Assembly: GCA_016342495.1 (NCBI GenBank)
Contig: JAEIOG010000061.1
Location: 1-32,393 of the forward strand
DNA: 32,393 nucleotides
Direction of reading: 5' to 3'
Source: Phycisphaerae bacterium
GTDB lineage: Bacteria > Planctomycetota > Phycisphaerae > Sedimentisphaerales > SM23-30
Below the pieces are notes generated by a model. The model had not been told where the DNA came from. It searched no databases and saw nothing but the letters and a program-made list of their open reading frames with translations. Positions 1 through 8,795 of the stretch are shown here, one piece after another. How positions within the stretch are numbered: the stretch's first letter is position 1; the number at the start of each line of letters is the position of its first letter. Both the position numbers and the translations under genes were made by a program.

Positions 1-71
1 ACGTTATAGGCCAAACCGCCGTTGCAAGCTTTGGCTATGCCATCAATATGCTACCGGAAACATGGAAATAA
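1..71 (+). CDS. C-terminal fragment of an unidentified protein
   Basis: An open frame runs from the left edge (codons in phase with base 3) to a TAA at 69-71. It encodes a tail ending INMLPETWK. It is followed 22 bases later by a good intrinsic terminator, which supports it being the true end of a gene. About 22 residues are visible, too few to assign a family. The mix of small and hydrophobic residues would fit either a membrane protein end or a soluble one. Confidence 0.55.
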   Translation, partial: VIGQTAVASFGYAINMLPETWK

Positions 72-92
72 AATACTGTATCAACTATTCCA

Positions 93-127
93 AAGGGGCA
101 TGACTGAAAGGTCATCCCCCTTTTTTA
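93..127 (+). terminator. Intrinsic terminator of the upstream gene
   Basis: GGGGcATGAC pairs with GTCATcCCCC around the loop TGAAAG, with one internal mismatch, and is followed by TTTTTT. It ends the transcript of the truncated gene at the left edge. Confidence 0.85.
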
Positions 128-143
128 TGTAAAATTTAAGCAA

Positions 144-181
144 TTTACACACTTGAGATATAAATATAATTTTGTTATCCT
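144..181 (+). promoter_or_regulatory. Possible promoter of the ATP-grasp gene
   Basis: Two overlapping readings are possible. TTGAGA (153-158), a 17-base spacer and TATCCT (176-181) is one. A perfect TATAAT (165-170) with TTTACA (144-149) at a short 15-base spacing is the other. The region is AT-rich and lies just upstream of the start codon. The choice cannot be made from sequence alone. Confidence 0.4.
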
Positions 182-203
182 ATTAAAATAATTTTTTTTA
201 CGA

Positions 204-1382
204 ATGGATACAATTATGTTTATTATTGATTTACCCTATATGTCGCGGTTTTTGAATGAAACCATTATAAAAAATGCATTTGACGTCATTGATACCCCCC
301 ATGCACAAGAATTGCTTGATGGCAATATTAACTATATCAGCCAATCTGATGCCATCGAATATATCAGAAAAACTGAAAATCCGAAAATTTATACTTCTTC
401 GGAAAATTCCATTGATTGGCTGGAAACCCATATCGCCTTCAGCAGTCTGCCAGAATATGTCAGACTTTTCAAAAACAAGGGCAAATTCAGAGACTTGCTC
501 AAAACCGCCTACCCTGATTTCCATTATAAAGTTTTTGACCTGGAACAACTGGACAGTCTGGATATTTCTGAGCTTAGTTTCCCATTTGTAATCAAACCCA
601 CCACGGGGTTTTTCAGTCTGGGCGTATATCGCGTCGACAATGCCGGCCAATGGCAGGAAACCAAAGCTAAAATCAAACAGGAAATAACCCAAGTCAGTAA
701 TTTATACCCTGCTGCGGTTCTGGATTTATCATCGTTTATCATCGAACAATGTATCCAAGGCCAGGAATATGCTGTCGATGTCTATTTCAATGAAGATGGT
801 CAACCTGTCATATTAAATATCCTCCAGCATGTCTTTTCATGCAATGCCGATGTCAGCGACCGGGTTTATCTCACCAGCAAGGATGTCATTCTGGAAAATC
901 TGAATAAATTTGATGACTTCCTGAAAATGCTGTCCTCACGGATCAAGCTGATAAATTTCCCTATGCACATGGAAGTGCGTATTGATAACGATGGCAACCT
1001 TATGCCCATCGAGATCAACCCCATGCGATTTGGTGGCTGGTGCACAACCGGGGATTTCACCAACTATTGCTTTGGCTTTAATTCTTATGAATGTTTTTTC
1101 AATGACATCAAACCCGATTGGCAGGAAATTCTAAAAGATAAAGATGATTATGTCTATAGTCTGATAGTTCTAAATAATTCCACCGGCACCGCAGGCCACA
1201 AAATCAATGAATTTGATTATGACAGTCTGTTGGCCAACTTCGAAAACCCTCTGGAAATAAGAAAAATTAACCACAAAGAATTTCCACTGTTTGGCTTCCT
1301 GTTCACCCAGACCCATAAAAACAACTATGGCGAAATCCAGAATATCTTAGAATCAGACTTATCTGAATTTATCATTGAATAA
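204..1382 (+). CDS. ATP-grasp domain protein (carboxylate-amine ligase type)
   Basis: A 392-residue soluble protein with the layout of an ATP-grasp ligase. The nucleotide-binding lysine lies in FPFVIKPTTG (about residue 130), an FIIEQ segment (about 180) fits the adenine-contact strand, and the metal-binding end is HMEVRIDNDGNLMPIEINPM (about 255-275), with the E-x-N pair typical of the family. Such enzymes join a carboxylate to an amine or thiol through an acyl phosphate. Nothing in the sequence tells the substrate. The ATG at 204 has no clear ribosome site; an in-frame ATG at 216 follows TGGAT and may be the real start. It is a single-gene unit: a terminator lies upstream, and the next gene converges on it. 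No signal peptide or membrane segment is seen. Confidence 0.8.
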   Translation: MDTIMFIIDLPYMSRFLNETIIKNAFDVIDTPHAQELLDGNINYISQSDAIEYIRKTENPKIYTSSENSIDWLETHIAFSSLPEYVRLFKNKGKFRDLLKTAYPDFHYKVFDLEQLDSLDISELSFPFVIKPTTGFFSLGVYRVDNAGQWQETKAKIKQEITQVSNLYPAAVLDLSSFIIEQCIQGQEYAVDVYFNEDGQPVILNILQHVFSCNADVSDRVYLTSKDVILENLNKFDDFLKMLSSRIKLINFPMHMEVRIDNDGNLMPIEINPMRFGGWCTTGDFTNYCFGFNSYECFFNDIKPDWQEILKDKDDYVYSLIVLNNSTGTAGHKINEFDYDSLLANFENPLEIRKINHKEFPLFGFLFTQTHKNNYGEIQNILESDLSEFIIE

Positions 1383-1402
1383 ATCCAAGACGCATTGTTA
1401 TT

Positions 1403-1438
1403 AAAAAAAACGCCCCGCGACAATTAAGCCTCGGGGCG
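1403..1438 (-). terminator. Terminator of the sigma/LamG operon (shared end region)
   Basis: CGCCCCG (1411-1417) pairs with CGGGGCG (1432-1438). Read on the minus strand the stem is followed by eight T, so it ends the LamG operon 24 bases after its last stop. On the plus strand the T tract is poor, though the hairpin may still help stop the ATP-grasp transcript. Confidence 0.85.
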
Positions 1439-1461
1439 CTCATTATAAACTTTTCTTTTTA

Positions 1462-3621
1462 TCAGTCCGGCATAACAATTTTGCTATCCATCCAGGTTAA
1501 AGCAAAAGCTGCGAAGTCATAGATGTCAACTATACAGTCAGGTTCGCCATTAGGTCCTGTGGTGTCCATCTCGACAGCACCGGTACAAATTTCAGTATTG
1601 CTACCATCAACAAACATCTGAACAATATCAGCAGCAGCAAGTGGGTAATTCCACATTTCGATATCATCAAGCAAACCTCTATACAGACGATTAGAGCTAC
1701 CTGCAGTAACTGCCCCGGCTATACCAAAACGCACAGGTTCAGTCGAACCCGGTACAACATTTAACTGGGGGCCACTGCTTTCAAGCACACCATCAATATA
1801 CATCAAAACCTGCTGAGATTCTATATCATTGACAAAAGTCAGCATGTGCCAATCATTGTCGAGACTGATGCCAGGATTCAATGTACCAGTAGTCGCACCA
1901 GCAAGGCCAAATCTTGGTTTATCATCAGTCATACGAACAGCCCAACCAGCCGTATCAGTAGTTATTAATGGATATTTTGAAGCAACTCCATATTGTTCAC
2001 CAATAACTGCGGCGTCCTGATTATGTTTAAACCAGATATTCAATGTCATACCCTGAGGATAGAAATTGAAATAATCAGCACTGTTTGGTATTTCAACATA
2101 ATAATCTTCTAACATTTTCAGAGCATAGCTGCTCTCTGTCGAATTCAGTTTAGTAGATAATTCATATACCGCATTGGTCGGATTGGAAACATAAGTGAGA
2201 TCTTCATTTGGTACATAAGTCTTAGCTATACCAGTCCATTCAACGCCATCAACTGTTGGCTCACATTGAAGATTTTGTTCAAAACTCCATTTCACCAGAG
2301 AACGTTTACCTGAAATAGTTACCGGTATTTCAGTTTCACTTGCATCATATTGATTAATAAGCTTGCAAATATAGGTACCTTCTTTGTTAATGTCAATATT
2401 AACCAGCTCCAGGATATTGGTTGTTGAAAGAATAACTCCCGGGGAATTTTGTTTGTACCATTGATACTGACTGACATTGAGAGCAACTACTTCCAGCAAT
2501 ATATCAGAACCTTCAGCAACAACCTGATTTTCAGGAGCAGATACAATTATGGTATCCGAAGGCATAGTCGTGAAAGTCCATTCTTTACCTTTATATGGCG
2601 TTGCAACTCCGGTTTTAATGCTGTCTACCCGCCAGTAATGGGTGGTGTCAAAAGCAAGAGTAATACCCAGGCTTGTCAAATCAAGCTGACCATTTAGCCC
2701 GCCGGCAACAGCATGTTCATAAAGAATATAATTTGGGTCATTTGAAGGTTCTTCAAAATTAGGATCATTTCGTAAAGTCACCAGATAACTGGCCGCTTCA
2801 AACGCTTCAGGAGATTGCCATGCTAAAGTCAATTCACGATCAATATTTATCGCATTAGATTGCGGTTCAGGATTGATCGCATATTCAATCAGTATCGGAG
2901 AAGTACCATTAGCTAACTGAGTAATAACAGAGTCGCCAAGCACTTCATTATACACAGCTACTTCTGCCAGTTGAACGCCTTTGGCAACAGCTCCGGTATC
3001 ACGGTGATAATTGCCGATTTTAAAGACATCACCCATAAGATCAAGCTGATTGGTGTTAGCGACAATGACTGTAGATGTCAACAATGTTCCATTGACATAA
3101 TATTTAGCAGAATCGATAGTGCTATCTATAACATAAGCAACATGCACCCATTGGCCCGAAGCGCCGATAGAAGCACCGGTACCGGAATACCCCCCGCCAC
3201 CATCATGATAAGCATTGAGAAAACCGGATGTTTGCATCTGGAGTGCATAACATTGAGATACACCATTGATTCCAGGGCCCTGCGATACCAGAGTTGACTG
3301 CAAACCAGCATTATCTTTAACCCACAAACTAACCGTTATTTTCGCATTAGTTCCTGTAATGCCAGGGAAATCAGATTCAATAAAATCAGTATTGGTTGCA
3401 CCAAACTGCAAAGATTGCGATGCCCGCGAAACAATAGCCCCAGGAACATCATTTACAAAAGTCATGGAACCACTGCTACCAACCGTCTGACCATAGCCTT
3501 GGGTTACTTCATCATAAGAACCATTAAAGTCCCAGTAAGCGACCAGGTCTGCCTTTGCCGTCGATACCACAGCAAATAAGCACATCATTGTTATCATTAG
3601 TTTTTTTAGATTTATATTCAT
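1462..3621 (-). CDS. Secreted LamG/Ig-like/LamG protein with dockerin-like tail
   Basis: A 719-residue exported protein. A signal peptide (residues 1-24, ending STAKA) is followed by a concanavalin A-like LamG domain (about 25-245), a fibronectin-III-like segment containing HYWRVDSI (about 250-350), an Ig-like domain with QWYK and GTYICKL (about 355-435), a second LamG domain (about 440-680) and a short dockerin-like end (GPNGEPDCIVDIYDFAAFA). LamG and Ig folds bind carbohydrate or protein and carry no catalysis here, so this is probably a surface or matrix adhesion/glycan-binding protein. The start follows AAGGAGAAT, and the gene begins 20 bases after its paralogue at 3642-5789 ends, so the two are co-transcribed. 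It is the last gene of the sigma-factor operon. Confidence 0.85.
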   Translation of the reverse strand: MNINLKKLMITMMCLFAVVSTAKADLVAYWDFNGSYDEVTQGYGQTVGSSGSMTFVNDVPGAIVSRASQSLQFGATNTDFIESDFPGITGTNAKITVSLWVKDNAGLQSTLVSQGPGINGVSQCYALQMQTSGFLNAYHDGGGGYSGTGASIGASGQWVHVAYVIDSTIDSAKYYVNGTLLTSTVIVANTNQLDLMGDVFKIGNYHRDTGAVAKGVQLAEVAVYNEVLGDSVITQLANGTSPILIEYAINPEPQSNAINIDRELTLAWQSPEAFEAASYLVTLRNDPNFEEPSNDPNYILYEHAVAGGLNGQLDLTSLGITLAFDTTHYWRVDSIKTGVATPYKGKEWTFTTMPSDTIIVSAPENQVVAEGSDILLEVVALNVSQYQWYKQNSPGVILSTTNILELVNIDINKEGTYICKLINQYDASETEIPVTISGKRSLVKWSFEQNLQCEPTVDGVEWTGIAKTYVPNEDLTYVSNPTNAVYELSTKLNSTESSYALKMLEDYYVEIPNSADYFNFYPQGMTLNIWFKHNQDAAVIGEQYGVASKYPLITTDTAGWAVRMTDDKPRFGLAGATTGTLNPGISLDNDWHMLTFVNDIESQQVLMYIDGVLESSGPQLNVVPGSTEPVRFGIAGAVTAGSSNRLYRGLLDDIEMWNYPLAAADIVQMFVDGSNTEICTGAVEMDTTGPNGEPDCIVDIYDFAAFALTWMDSKIVMPD

Positions 3622-3641
3622 TTTATTCTCCTTCGTATAAA

Positions 3642-5789
3642 TTATTCAGTAGGACTGACAAGGTTAGAATCCATCCAGAACGCGGCAAAATACGCAAAAT
3701 CAAGCAAATCGACCTGACAATCAGGAGTTCCATCCGGTCCGGTGAAATCATTTTCTACCTGACCATAGCAAAACTCCTTGCCGGTGCCGTTTGCATACAT
3801 TTTCGCTACCATTCCAGGATCGATTGGATAATTCCAAATCTTCACATCATCAACAAGGCCATTAAATAATGAAGTCCCATCATTGTTAGCACCTATCTGG
3901 ACAATATTATCAGAAAGAGAAAGGTTACTATCACGGGCCCCAGTTGCCTCAAGTAAGCCATCAACGAATAATCTCATCTGAGCTTCCGCCGGAGAATACT
4001 GAACCGTAACCATGTGCCATTGACTATCATCTAAACCATTGGTTGGTCTGTGCGAAATTTGAGTATAGCCACTATTAAGCCGCATCAGGAATAAACCATT
4101 GCCACTACTGTCACAATTTACAACCCAGCCACTACTGTCAATATGCTTTGATATCAGGCAGTTATAGGCAGTTTGATCATCAAGCTTAACCCATAAATTA
4201 GCGGTCAAACCCTGAGGATAAAAATTGAAATAATCTTCACTATTAGGTATTTTCAGCCAGTAATCACCAGCCATCTCAACCGCATAGCCACTGCCATAAG
4301 TGCCAATTCCAGCTTTATTTTCAACAGCGACATAAACCGGTGTCGGAACAAAAGCATCAAGTAAATTAGGATCGCCAATAGTTGCCGTCCAGTCTGTACC
4401 ATCAGGAGTAGCTTCACTTGCCAGCGATTGTTCAAATTTCCAGCTTGCAATTTCACGTTCTAACATTATTCGGGCTGAAGCTGTAGCGGTTTCTTCTGGA
4501 ACAGCCCCATTGGTAATCTTACAAATATAATCATCTTCTTTAACAAGTTCCATATCTGTAATCGTTAAAGAATCTGTGGTCGAAAGAATTATTGCCGGGG
4601 CATCTGCTCGATACCATTTGAAACCAGCGACGTTTTTACCCGAAGCAATCAAAGTACATGCCCCGCCTTGCGCGACGGTTTGACTTTGGGGCACATCAAC
4701 AAATTCCGGAGTAGCGGCAACTGTAGTAAATTGCCATACATTACCCGTTACTGTTGCTCCGCCCGGCTTGACACTGTCTACACGCCAGAAATATGTACGC
4801 AAAAAATCAAGATCAACCGGAATATCAAAACTGCCGGTCGCACCACCTGCAACGGTTTGCTGATAAACAACATATTTTGGATTGGTTGATGGCTCTGTCA
4901 AATTAGGATCGTCAGCCATAATCGAAATTTTATAGCTTTCAGCTTCATATAGTGCAGAAGTCTCCCAGCTGAGATCATCTGTTACCTCAACAGCCGCATG
5001 ACCATTTACAGGGCTCGGATTAATCGCCTGTTCACTAATAGCTAAAGCATCAACTTCTGCTTCACTTAAAGCATGGTCATAAACCCGTAAATCTGCGATC
5101 TGACCATCCATCTTACACCATCCCATTGAAGGTACCGAACAACCAACGGTACAAGAACCTTCCATAGAATTAATAGGATTTGCATCACTGACAGCAGAAT
5201 TCACATCAAGAACGCCATCAATATAAATCTTTACACCTGAACAAAAATTAGTTGTTAATACAAATGCGATATGGTGCCACTTGCCATCATCAACTCTGGT
5301 GGTCCCCTGAACTGCCCCACCGCCAATTTCAAAACGGGCCTGGCCGGTATGAACCATAAATGATGCACGACCGCCAAGATACCCGCCAGCAGTTGTCGCC
5401 GAATTACCCCAGCCTATAATATTATCACGTCTTAAATCTATATCACCGGAACTTGGCTGAGGGCCATCCAGCTTAACCCAGCAAGCTACCGTACGAGTTG
5501 CTCCGCCTTCGATACCCTGAAAATCAGTTGTCACCCTTGTTGTTGCCAAGGTCGAAAAACTAACCGTAGCATCTTGACCGCCAGGGACATTCACCTGCGG
5601 AAACAAAACCCATTGGGCATCAGCCATATTGTCACCAGCATAACCGGTATTTGTATTTGCCACATCAGTTATAACTGTGCCAACACCTTCATTCAGTGGC
5701 CAATGAGCCACCAGGCTAGCCCTTGCAATACTCGCTAAACATAATAGCGATAAAGCGGTTGAAATAAGTTTGAACGAAATACTCCTCAT
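3642..5789 (-). CDS. Secreted LamG/Ig-like/LamG protein with dockerin-like tail (paralogue)
   Basis: A 715-residue paralogue of the downstream gene with the same domain order: signal peptide (ending ASIARA), LamG, a fibronectin-III-like segment with YFWRVDSV, an Ig-like domain with KWYR and DDYICKI, a second LamG, and a dockerin-like tail (GPDGTPDCQVDLLDFAYFA). The open frame extends 25 codons further upstream, but the ATG at 5789 is preferred: it follows AAGGAGAAT and is immediately followed by a basic, then hydrophobic, signal sequence. It lies 87 bases after the anti-sigma gene in the same direction. The pair probably arose by tandem duplication; only the fold-defining residues remain alike. 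Function is inferred as extracellular binding, not catalysis. Confidence 0.85.
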   Translation of the reverse strand: MRSISFKLISTALSLLCLASIARASLVAHWPLNEGVGTVITDVANTNTGYAGDNMADAQWVLFPQVNVPGGQDATVSFSTLATTRVTTDFQGIEGGATRTVACWVKLDGPQPSSGDIDLRRDNIIGWGNSATTAGGYLGGRASFMVHTGQARFEIGGGAVQGTTRVDDGKWHHIAFVLTTNFCSGVKIYIDGVLDVNSAVSDANPINSMEGSCTVGCSVPSMGWCKMDGQIADLRVYDHALSEAEVDALAISEQAINPSPVNGHAAVEVTDDLSWETSALYEAESYKISIMADDPNLTEPSTNPKYVVYQQTVAGGATGSFDIPVDLDFLRTYFWRVDSVKPGGATVTGNVWQFTTVAATPEFVDVPQSQTVAQGGACTLIASGKNVAGFKWYRADAPAIILSTTDSLTITDMELVKEDDYICKITNGAVPEETATASARIMLEREIASWKFEQSLASEATPDGTDWTATIGDPNLLDAFVPTPVYVAVENKAGIGTYGSGYAVEMAGDYWLKIPNSEDYFNFYPQGLTANLWVKLDDQTAYNCLISKHIDSSGWVVNCDSSGNGLFLMRLNSGYTQISHRPTNGLDDSQWHMVTVQYSPAEAQMRLFVDGLLEATGARDSNLSLSDNIVQIGANNDGTSLFNGLVDDVKIWNYPIDPGMVAKMYANGTGKEFCYGQVENDFTGPDGTPDCQVDLLDFAYFAAFWMDSNLVSPTE

Positions 5790-5876
5790 GCGATTCTCCT
5801 TTTCAAAATATATTATTAACGTAAACCCCATCCTGAGGGGAATTTCCTTAAAAATTTCTAACAAAACAACCTGAAA

Positions 5877-7553
5877 TTATTTTGTCTGGTAAAGTTCTTG
5901 AATTTCTTTTTCTGTCAAGGCTCTGTCATACAAAGCGACTTCGGCAATATCACCTTTGAAAGACTTATCATGTGAGCTGGGTTTATAGGAAATTGAATCT
6001 TTATAGATATTACCTATATAAATCTCTTTACAAATGCTGCCGCCACCTTCCATTGATACAAAGGGGCCGCATTTCTTGCCATCAACATATAATTTTTTCT
6101 CCTGATTTGGTTCTGCAGTTACAACTACATGATGCCATTGCCCCTGTTTCACTTTTTCTACACTTTTCTGGATATCATATGGCTGCCCAACATCGACAGA
6201 CCCGCCTCGAATAAATTGATGAGTAATATAACCCTCACCAGAAATCAACAAATGACCATAGCGGCCATAGCCAACAAAGAGATAATACTTATCTTCTACA
6301 TTGCTATCATCTGGGACAAAGTCAGGCTTGACCCACATACTATAGGAATACCCCCGGTATTGTGGCGAAATATACTGCTGCAAATCAGGAATATGAACAA
6401 AACTGTCATTACCATCCAATTTGATTGCACTGAATTTGTCAGCATCACCAAACCTGGGGCCCTGACCAAACTCTACATTACCCTGATACAGCCCTTTATA
6501 AGCCAAATGGCTACCGACTGAATTTAATGCCATTTCAGATTTGTCTTCATCAAAACGCCAGAAAGCCACAGGAGCAGTTTTTTTAACGATAAATTCATAT
6601 TCACAAGGAACCTTGCGAACAATCTTATTCTGTGTAAAATCAACAGATGTGATTGTTTTTGCTTCTAAAGCTACCCGGCCAGCCTGACCAGTTTGGAACA
6701 ATTCGAAATTTCTTTTATCCATTGTGGTTTTGGGCCCAGGATAAAAAGCAACCTTGCCATCGAAAACATATAATTCACTGCCATCATCGTTTACTTCAAC
6801 ACCAAAGTCTGTACCCAAATCCAAAAAAGAAGCATTAGGAGTTTCCACTTTGAAACCTTCGGCTCCTTTTGGCACATATACCGAGCACTTGCCCTGATCA
6901 ATAGCCATCAGGCTATCAGAGACCAGCTCAAAAGATACAGGAGCTTCCAAAACTATTTCGACATTATCATTAGTCTTAAGCCTGGCATAGCCAAACTGAA
7001 TGTCATAATGTCCTTCCTTCAGTGATTGATTAACTGTGACACTTTTATCACCATGAAACCATTCCAGTTGCGATGCGGCAATAACTTTTGCCAGGATTTT
7101 CTCTTCAGGCTCGTTTGTTGATGTAGCAATTTGATTCCTGTCAATTTCCTTGGGCCCAAGAACATTAAGCAAAATCGCCACCGCGACCAGGGCCGCTATC
7201 GCACCAATAACATGGCAAATAGCCAAAGGAGAAATCGCTTTACGTTGATAAGTAGATTGAGGAATCTCCGGAACTTTTATCTCATTGCTGTCGTCTAATT
7301 GAACCGCCAGCTGAGCTTCGACGATATCCCGAAGCACATTATCGGAATTAAATCCCTGATAAGACTCAGAATCCTGGACTTCAATGCTTGATAAACCTAT
7401 CTGCACCGAAAGGCAGGATAAATAATACTCACGTAATTGAGGACTTAAAATAATCAATTCATTTAATCGGGCCACCTGCTCATCATCAAGCTGACCATCC
7501 AGCGACAACAAAACTAAATCGCTAAGCTCTCTTTTTAACTGTTCAATATTCAT
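5877..7553 (-). CDS. FecR-like anti-sigma protein with extracellular LamG domain
   Basis: A 558-residue membrane protein. The cytoplasmic N-terminus (about 1-108) includes a helical segment with LDGQLDDEQVARLNEL, typical of anti-sigma proteins. One membrane span follows (about 109-133), then a FecR-type domain (about 180-290, with KVETPNASFLDLGTDFGVEV) and a C-terminal LamG domain (about 330-558). In planctomycetes such proteins are taken to hold the neighbouring ECF sigma factor and release it on an outside signal. The LamG domain would be the sensor or an anchor to glycans. The ATG at 7553 follows AGGAGG and overlaps the sigma-factor stop by four bases (ATGA), which implies translational coupling. 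An upstream start twelve codons earlier lacks a ribosome site. Confidence 0.85.
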   Translation of the reverse strand: MNIEQLKRELSDLVLLSLDGQLDDEQVARLNELIILSPQLREYYLSCLSVQIGLSSIEVQDSESYQGFNSDNVLRDIVEAQLAVQLDDSNEIKVPEIPQSTYQRKAISPLAICHVIGAIAALVAVAILLNVLGPKEIDRNQIATSTNEPEEKILAKVIAASQLEWFHGDKSVTVNQSLKEGHYDIQFGYARLKTNDNVEIVLEAPVSFELVSDSLMAIDQGKCSVYVPKGAEGFKVETPNASFLDLGTDFGVEVNDDGSELYVFDGKVAFYPGPKTTMDKRNFELFQTGQAGRVALEAKTITSVDFTQNKIVRKVPCEYEFIVKKTAPVAFWRFDEDKSEMALNSVGSHLAYKGLYQGNVEFGQGPRFGDADKFSAIKLDGNDSFVHIPDLQQYISPQYRGYSYSMWVKPDFVPDDSNVEDKYYLFVGYGRYGHLLISGEGYITHQFIRGGSVDVGQPYDIQKSVEKVKQGQWHHVVVTAEPNQEKKLYVDGKKCGPFVSMEGGGSICKEIYIGNIYKDSISYKPSSHDKSFKGDIAEVALYDRALTEKEIQELYQTK

Positions 7554-8092
7554 ACCTGGTCCTCCTGAATCATATTCCTTCGGACACAACGTAATAAAAT
7601 ATCCTGGATACGGGACAATGTCTTATAAATGGTTTTAGTGCTACTGCCCATTTTTTGCGATATGCTTTTTACCGGCGTCTCCTGGTCATATCGCTGATGT
7701 AATAATTCACGTTGATCTTTTTCCAGCTTCTTAACACACTCCCGTAAAATAACAAGCCGGTCATCTACATCCTGCATATATTCATATGCCTGCTCATTTA
7801 ATAACTCAATTGCATGTTCATTTAGATAATTTGCTTCACGTTTTTGTTTGCTACGATGAGTCATAACCCGAAAACGAGCAATCGCAATACCCCAGGAAAC
7901 AAAATCACTTTCCGGGCGAAAATTCTCGAATTTCTGCCACATGATTGTAATAGTCTCCTGGAGAATGTCATCAGCCAAAGACTTATTTGGTACCACCGAC
8001 AAAATATAACCATAAATACGATTACGGTTGGCAGTTGTTAACTGCAGAAAATTGGTAACCTGCACTTCATTTTTTTTATCTTCAATAGACAT
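7550..8092 (-). CDS. ECF-type RNA polymerase sigma factor
   Basis: A 180-residue sigma factor with region 2 (about 20-90; YILSVVPNKSLADDILQETI and FVSWGIAIARF) and region 4 (about 113-165; a helix-turn-helix around VKSISQKMGSSTKTIYKTL). It resembles the planctomycete/verrucomicrobial ECF family usually found beside FecR-like anti-sigma proteins. It is the first gene of the operon and is coupled by an ATGA overlap to its presumed anti-sigma partner. The start follows GGTGA. It probably directs transcription of its own operon and of other surface-protein genes; the target promoters cannot be read here. Confidence 0.9.
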   Translation of the reverse strand: MSIEDKKNEVQVTNFLQLTTANRNRIYGYILSVVPNKSLADDILQETITIMWQKFENFRPESDFVSWGIAIARFRVMTHRSKQKREANYLNEHAIELLNEQAYEYMQDVDDRLVILRECVKKLEKDQRELLHQRYDQETPVKSISQKMGSSTKTIYKTLSRIQDILLRCVRRNMIQEDQV

Positions 8093-8236
8093 TTAATCAC
8101 CATAAATTCAAAAAGGATAATTCAATCTCTTCTCAATAGGTAGGACCACCTCTGAGCTTATAGCCCTGCCTTTTGTTAGTAATTATCAACATAAGAGATT
8201 TTTCTCCACTTAAATACAATTTTACAGATAAAAATT
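8093..8236. other. Upstream region of the sigma-factor operon
   Basis: AT-rich, non-coding. It must hold the operon promoter on the minus strand, but I find no convincing -35/-10 pair with standard spacing. An ECF-type promoter would not be recognisable without other members of the regulon. Confidence 0.5.
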
Positions 8237-8277
8237 AAAAAAAAGGGGCATCGGAGATATTCTTACCCCGAAGCCCC
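8237..8277 (-). terminator. Terminator of candidate small RNA A
   Basis: Minus strand: GGGGC-TCGG arms (8245-8254) pair with 8268-8277 across an A-A mismatch, and are followed by a run of eight T. No protein-coding gene ends here, which points to a small RNA. Confidence 0.75.
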
Positions 8278-8349
8278 ATGAAGGAGATCAAAAAGTTTTC
8301 TATAATTTGGACCCTACCACATCGATTCTTGTAAAATCCAAATATAAAG
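8237..8349 (-). ncRNA. Candidate small RNA A
   Basis: A transcription unit without a credible reading frame. A strong promoter lies just upstream and a strong terminator ends it. The predicted RNA of about 110 nt has a first stem ATTTGGA/TCCAAAT (8343-8337 with 8311-8305), then an unpaired stretch carrying AUCUCCUU (8288-8281), then the terminator hairpin. The open frame crossing the region (8235-8459) ends inside the terminator and has no ribosome site, so it is treated as chance. The AUCUCCUU segment is complementary to purine-rich ribosome sites. The same eight bases recur in candidate small RNA B at 19.9 kb. Transcription is inferred. Confidence 0.5.
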
Positions 8350-8355
8350 CTTTTT

Positions 8356-8384
8356 ATTATATTCATATGGACCTTGCCATGCAA
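8356..8384 (-). promoter_or_regulatory. Promoter of candidate small RNA A
   Basis: Minus strand TTGCAT (8384-8379), a 17-base spacer and a perfect TATAAT (8361-8356). An inverted repeat (CATAaCATAGC / GCTATGcTATG, 8407-8435) lies about 25 bases upstream of the -35 box and could be an operator. Confidence 0.6.
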
Positions 8385-8593
8385 CAAGCTATCAATAAAT
8401 CCATTACATAACATAGCAAATATCGCTATGCTATGCACAAATCCTTTATTACCAGACACTTAAGTTAGACAACACACAACATAATCAACATTTAGTTCCA
8501 TAAATAATTTTTATCTGGTACAAAAAATATTTATAGATATAATATGAAAACTAAATAACTAACCCAGTTTACCAAGAGAAGAATAATGTATTG

Positions 8594-8699
8594 TTTTGCA
8601 ATAACAATGAATTTAACCACAAACACCTATGGCTGAGGCGGTATCCGTCGATGCTCGTGTCGAGTATCAGGTTCCTCTGGGATGTTATTGCATAGCAAA
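8594..8699 (+). promoter_or_regulatory. Structured 5' leader, candidate riboswitch
   Basis: A 10-bp closing stem, TGCAATAACA (8597-8606) with TGTTATTGCA (8683-8692), encloses 76 bases. Inside are two compact hairpins: GGCGG/CCGTC (8637-8649, loop TAT) and an eight-pair stem GATGCTCG/CGAGTATC (8650-8668, loop TGT), plus a possible ACCT/AGGT pairing (8625-8628 with 8669-8672). It lies in the leader of an ABC importer/selD operon and just before a perfect terminator, the normal layout of a transcription-attenuating riboswitch. A TATAAT at 8538-8543 could be the -10 box. I compared it from memory with TPP, molybdenum cofactor, glycine, cobalamin and guanidine classes and found no match. Confidence 0.55.
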
Positions 8700-8764
8700 A
8701 ATAAATAGCCATATTTCGAGCATATATTCCATTCGAGCCTGAAGCTATACAGCATAAAATCGAC

Positions 8765-8795
8765 GGGTAATGATTGATATCATTACCCTTTTTTT
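8765..8795 (+). terminator. Attenuator terminator before the ABC importer operon
   Basis: GGGTAATGAT (8765-8774) pairs perfectly with ATCATTACCC (8779-8788) around TGAT and is followed by seven T. It sits 37 bases before the first start codon, downstream of the structured leader, so it would control read-through into the operon. Otherwise it ends a leader small RNA. Confidence 0.85.

Noticed and set aside
1462-5789. LamG proteins as polysaccharide lyases or glycosidases
   Set aside because: Only binding-type folds are visible; no catalytic motif can be identified.
8235-8459. Open frame of 74 codons on the minus strand
   Set aside because: It ends inside a strong terminator, lacks a ribosome site, and a good promoter lies within it. 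A small RNA explains the region better.
8620-8690. TPP riboswitch, suggested by GGCTGAG and a thiamine-precursor-like binding protein
   Set aside because: The essential second half with the CTGATCTGGATAATGCCAG-type core is missing.
8620-8690. Selenocysteine tRNA, expected near selD
   Set aside because: No acceptor/T-arm combination or TCA anticodon loop can be drawn; the closing stem encloses a different fold.
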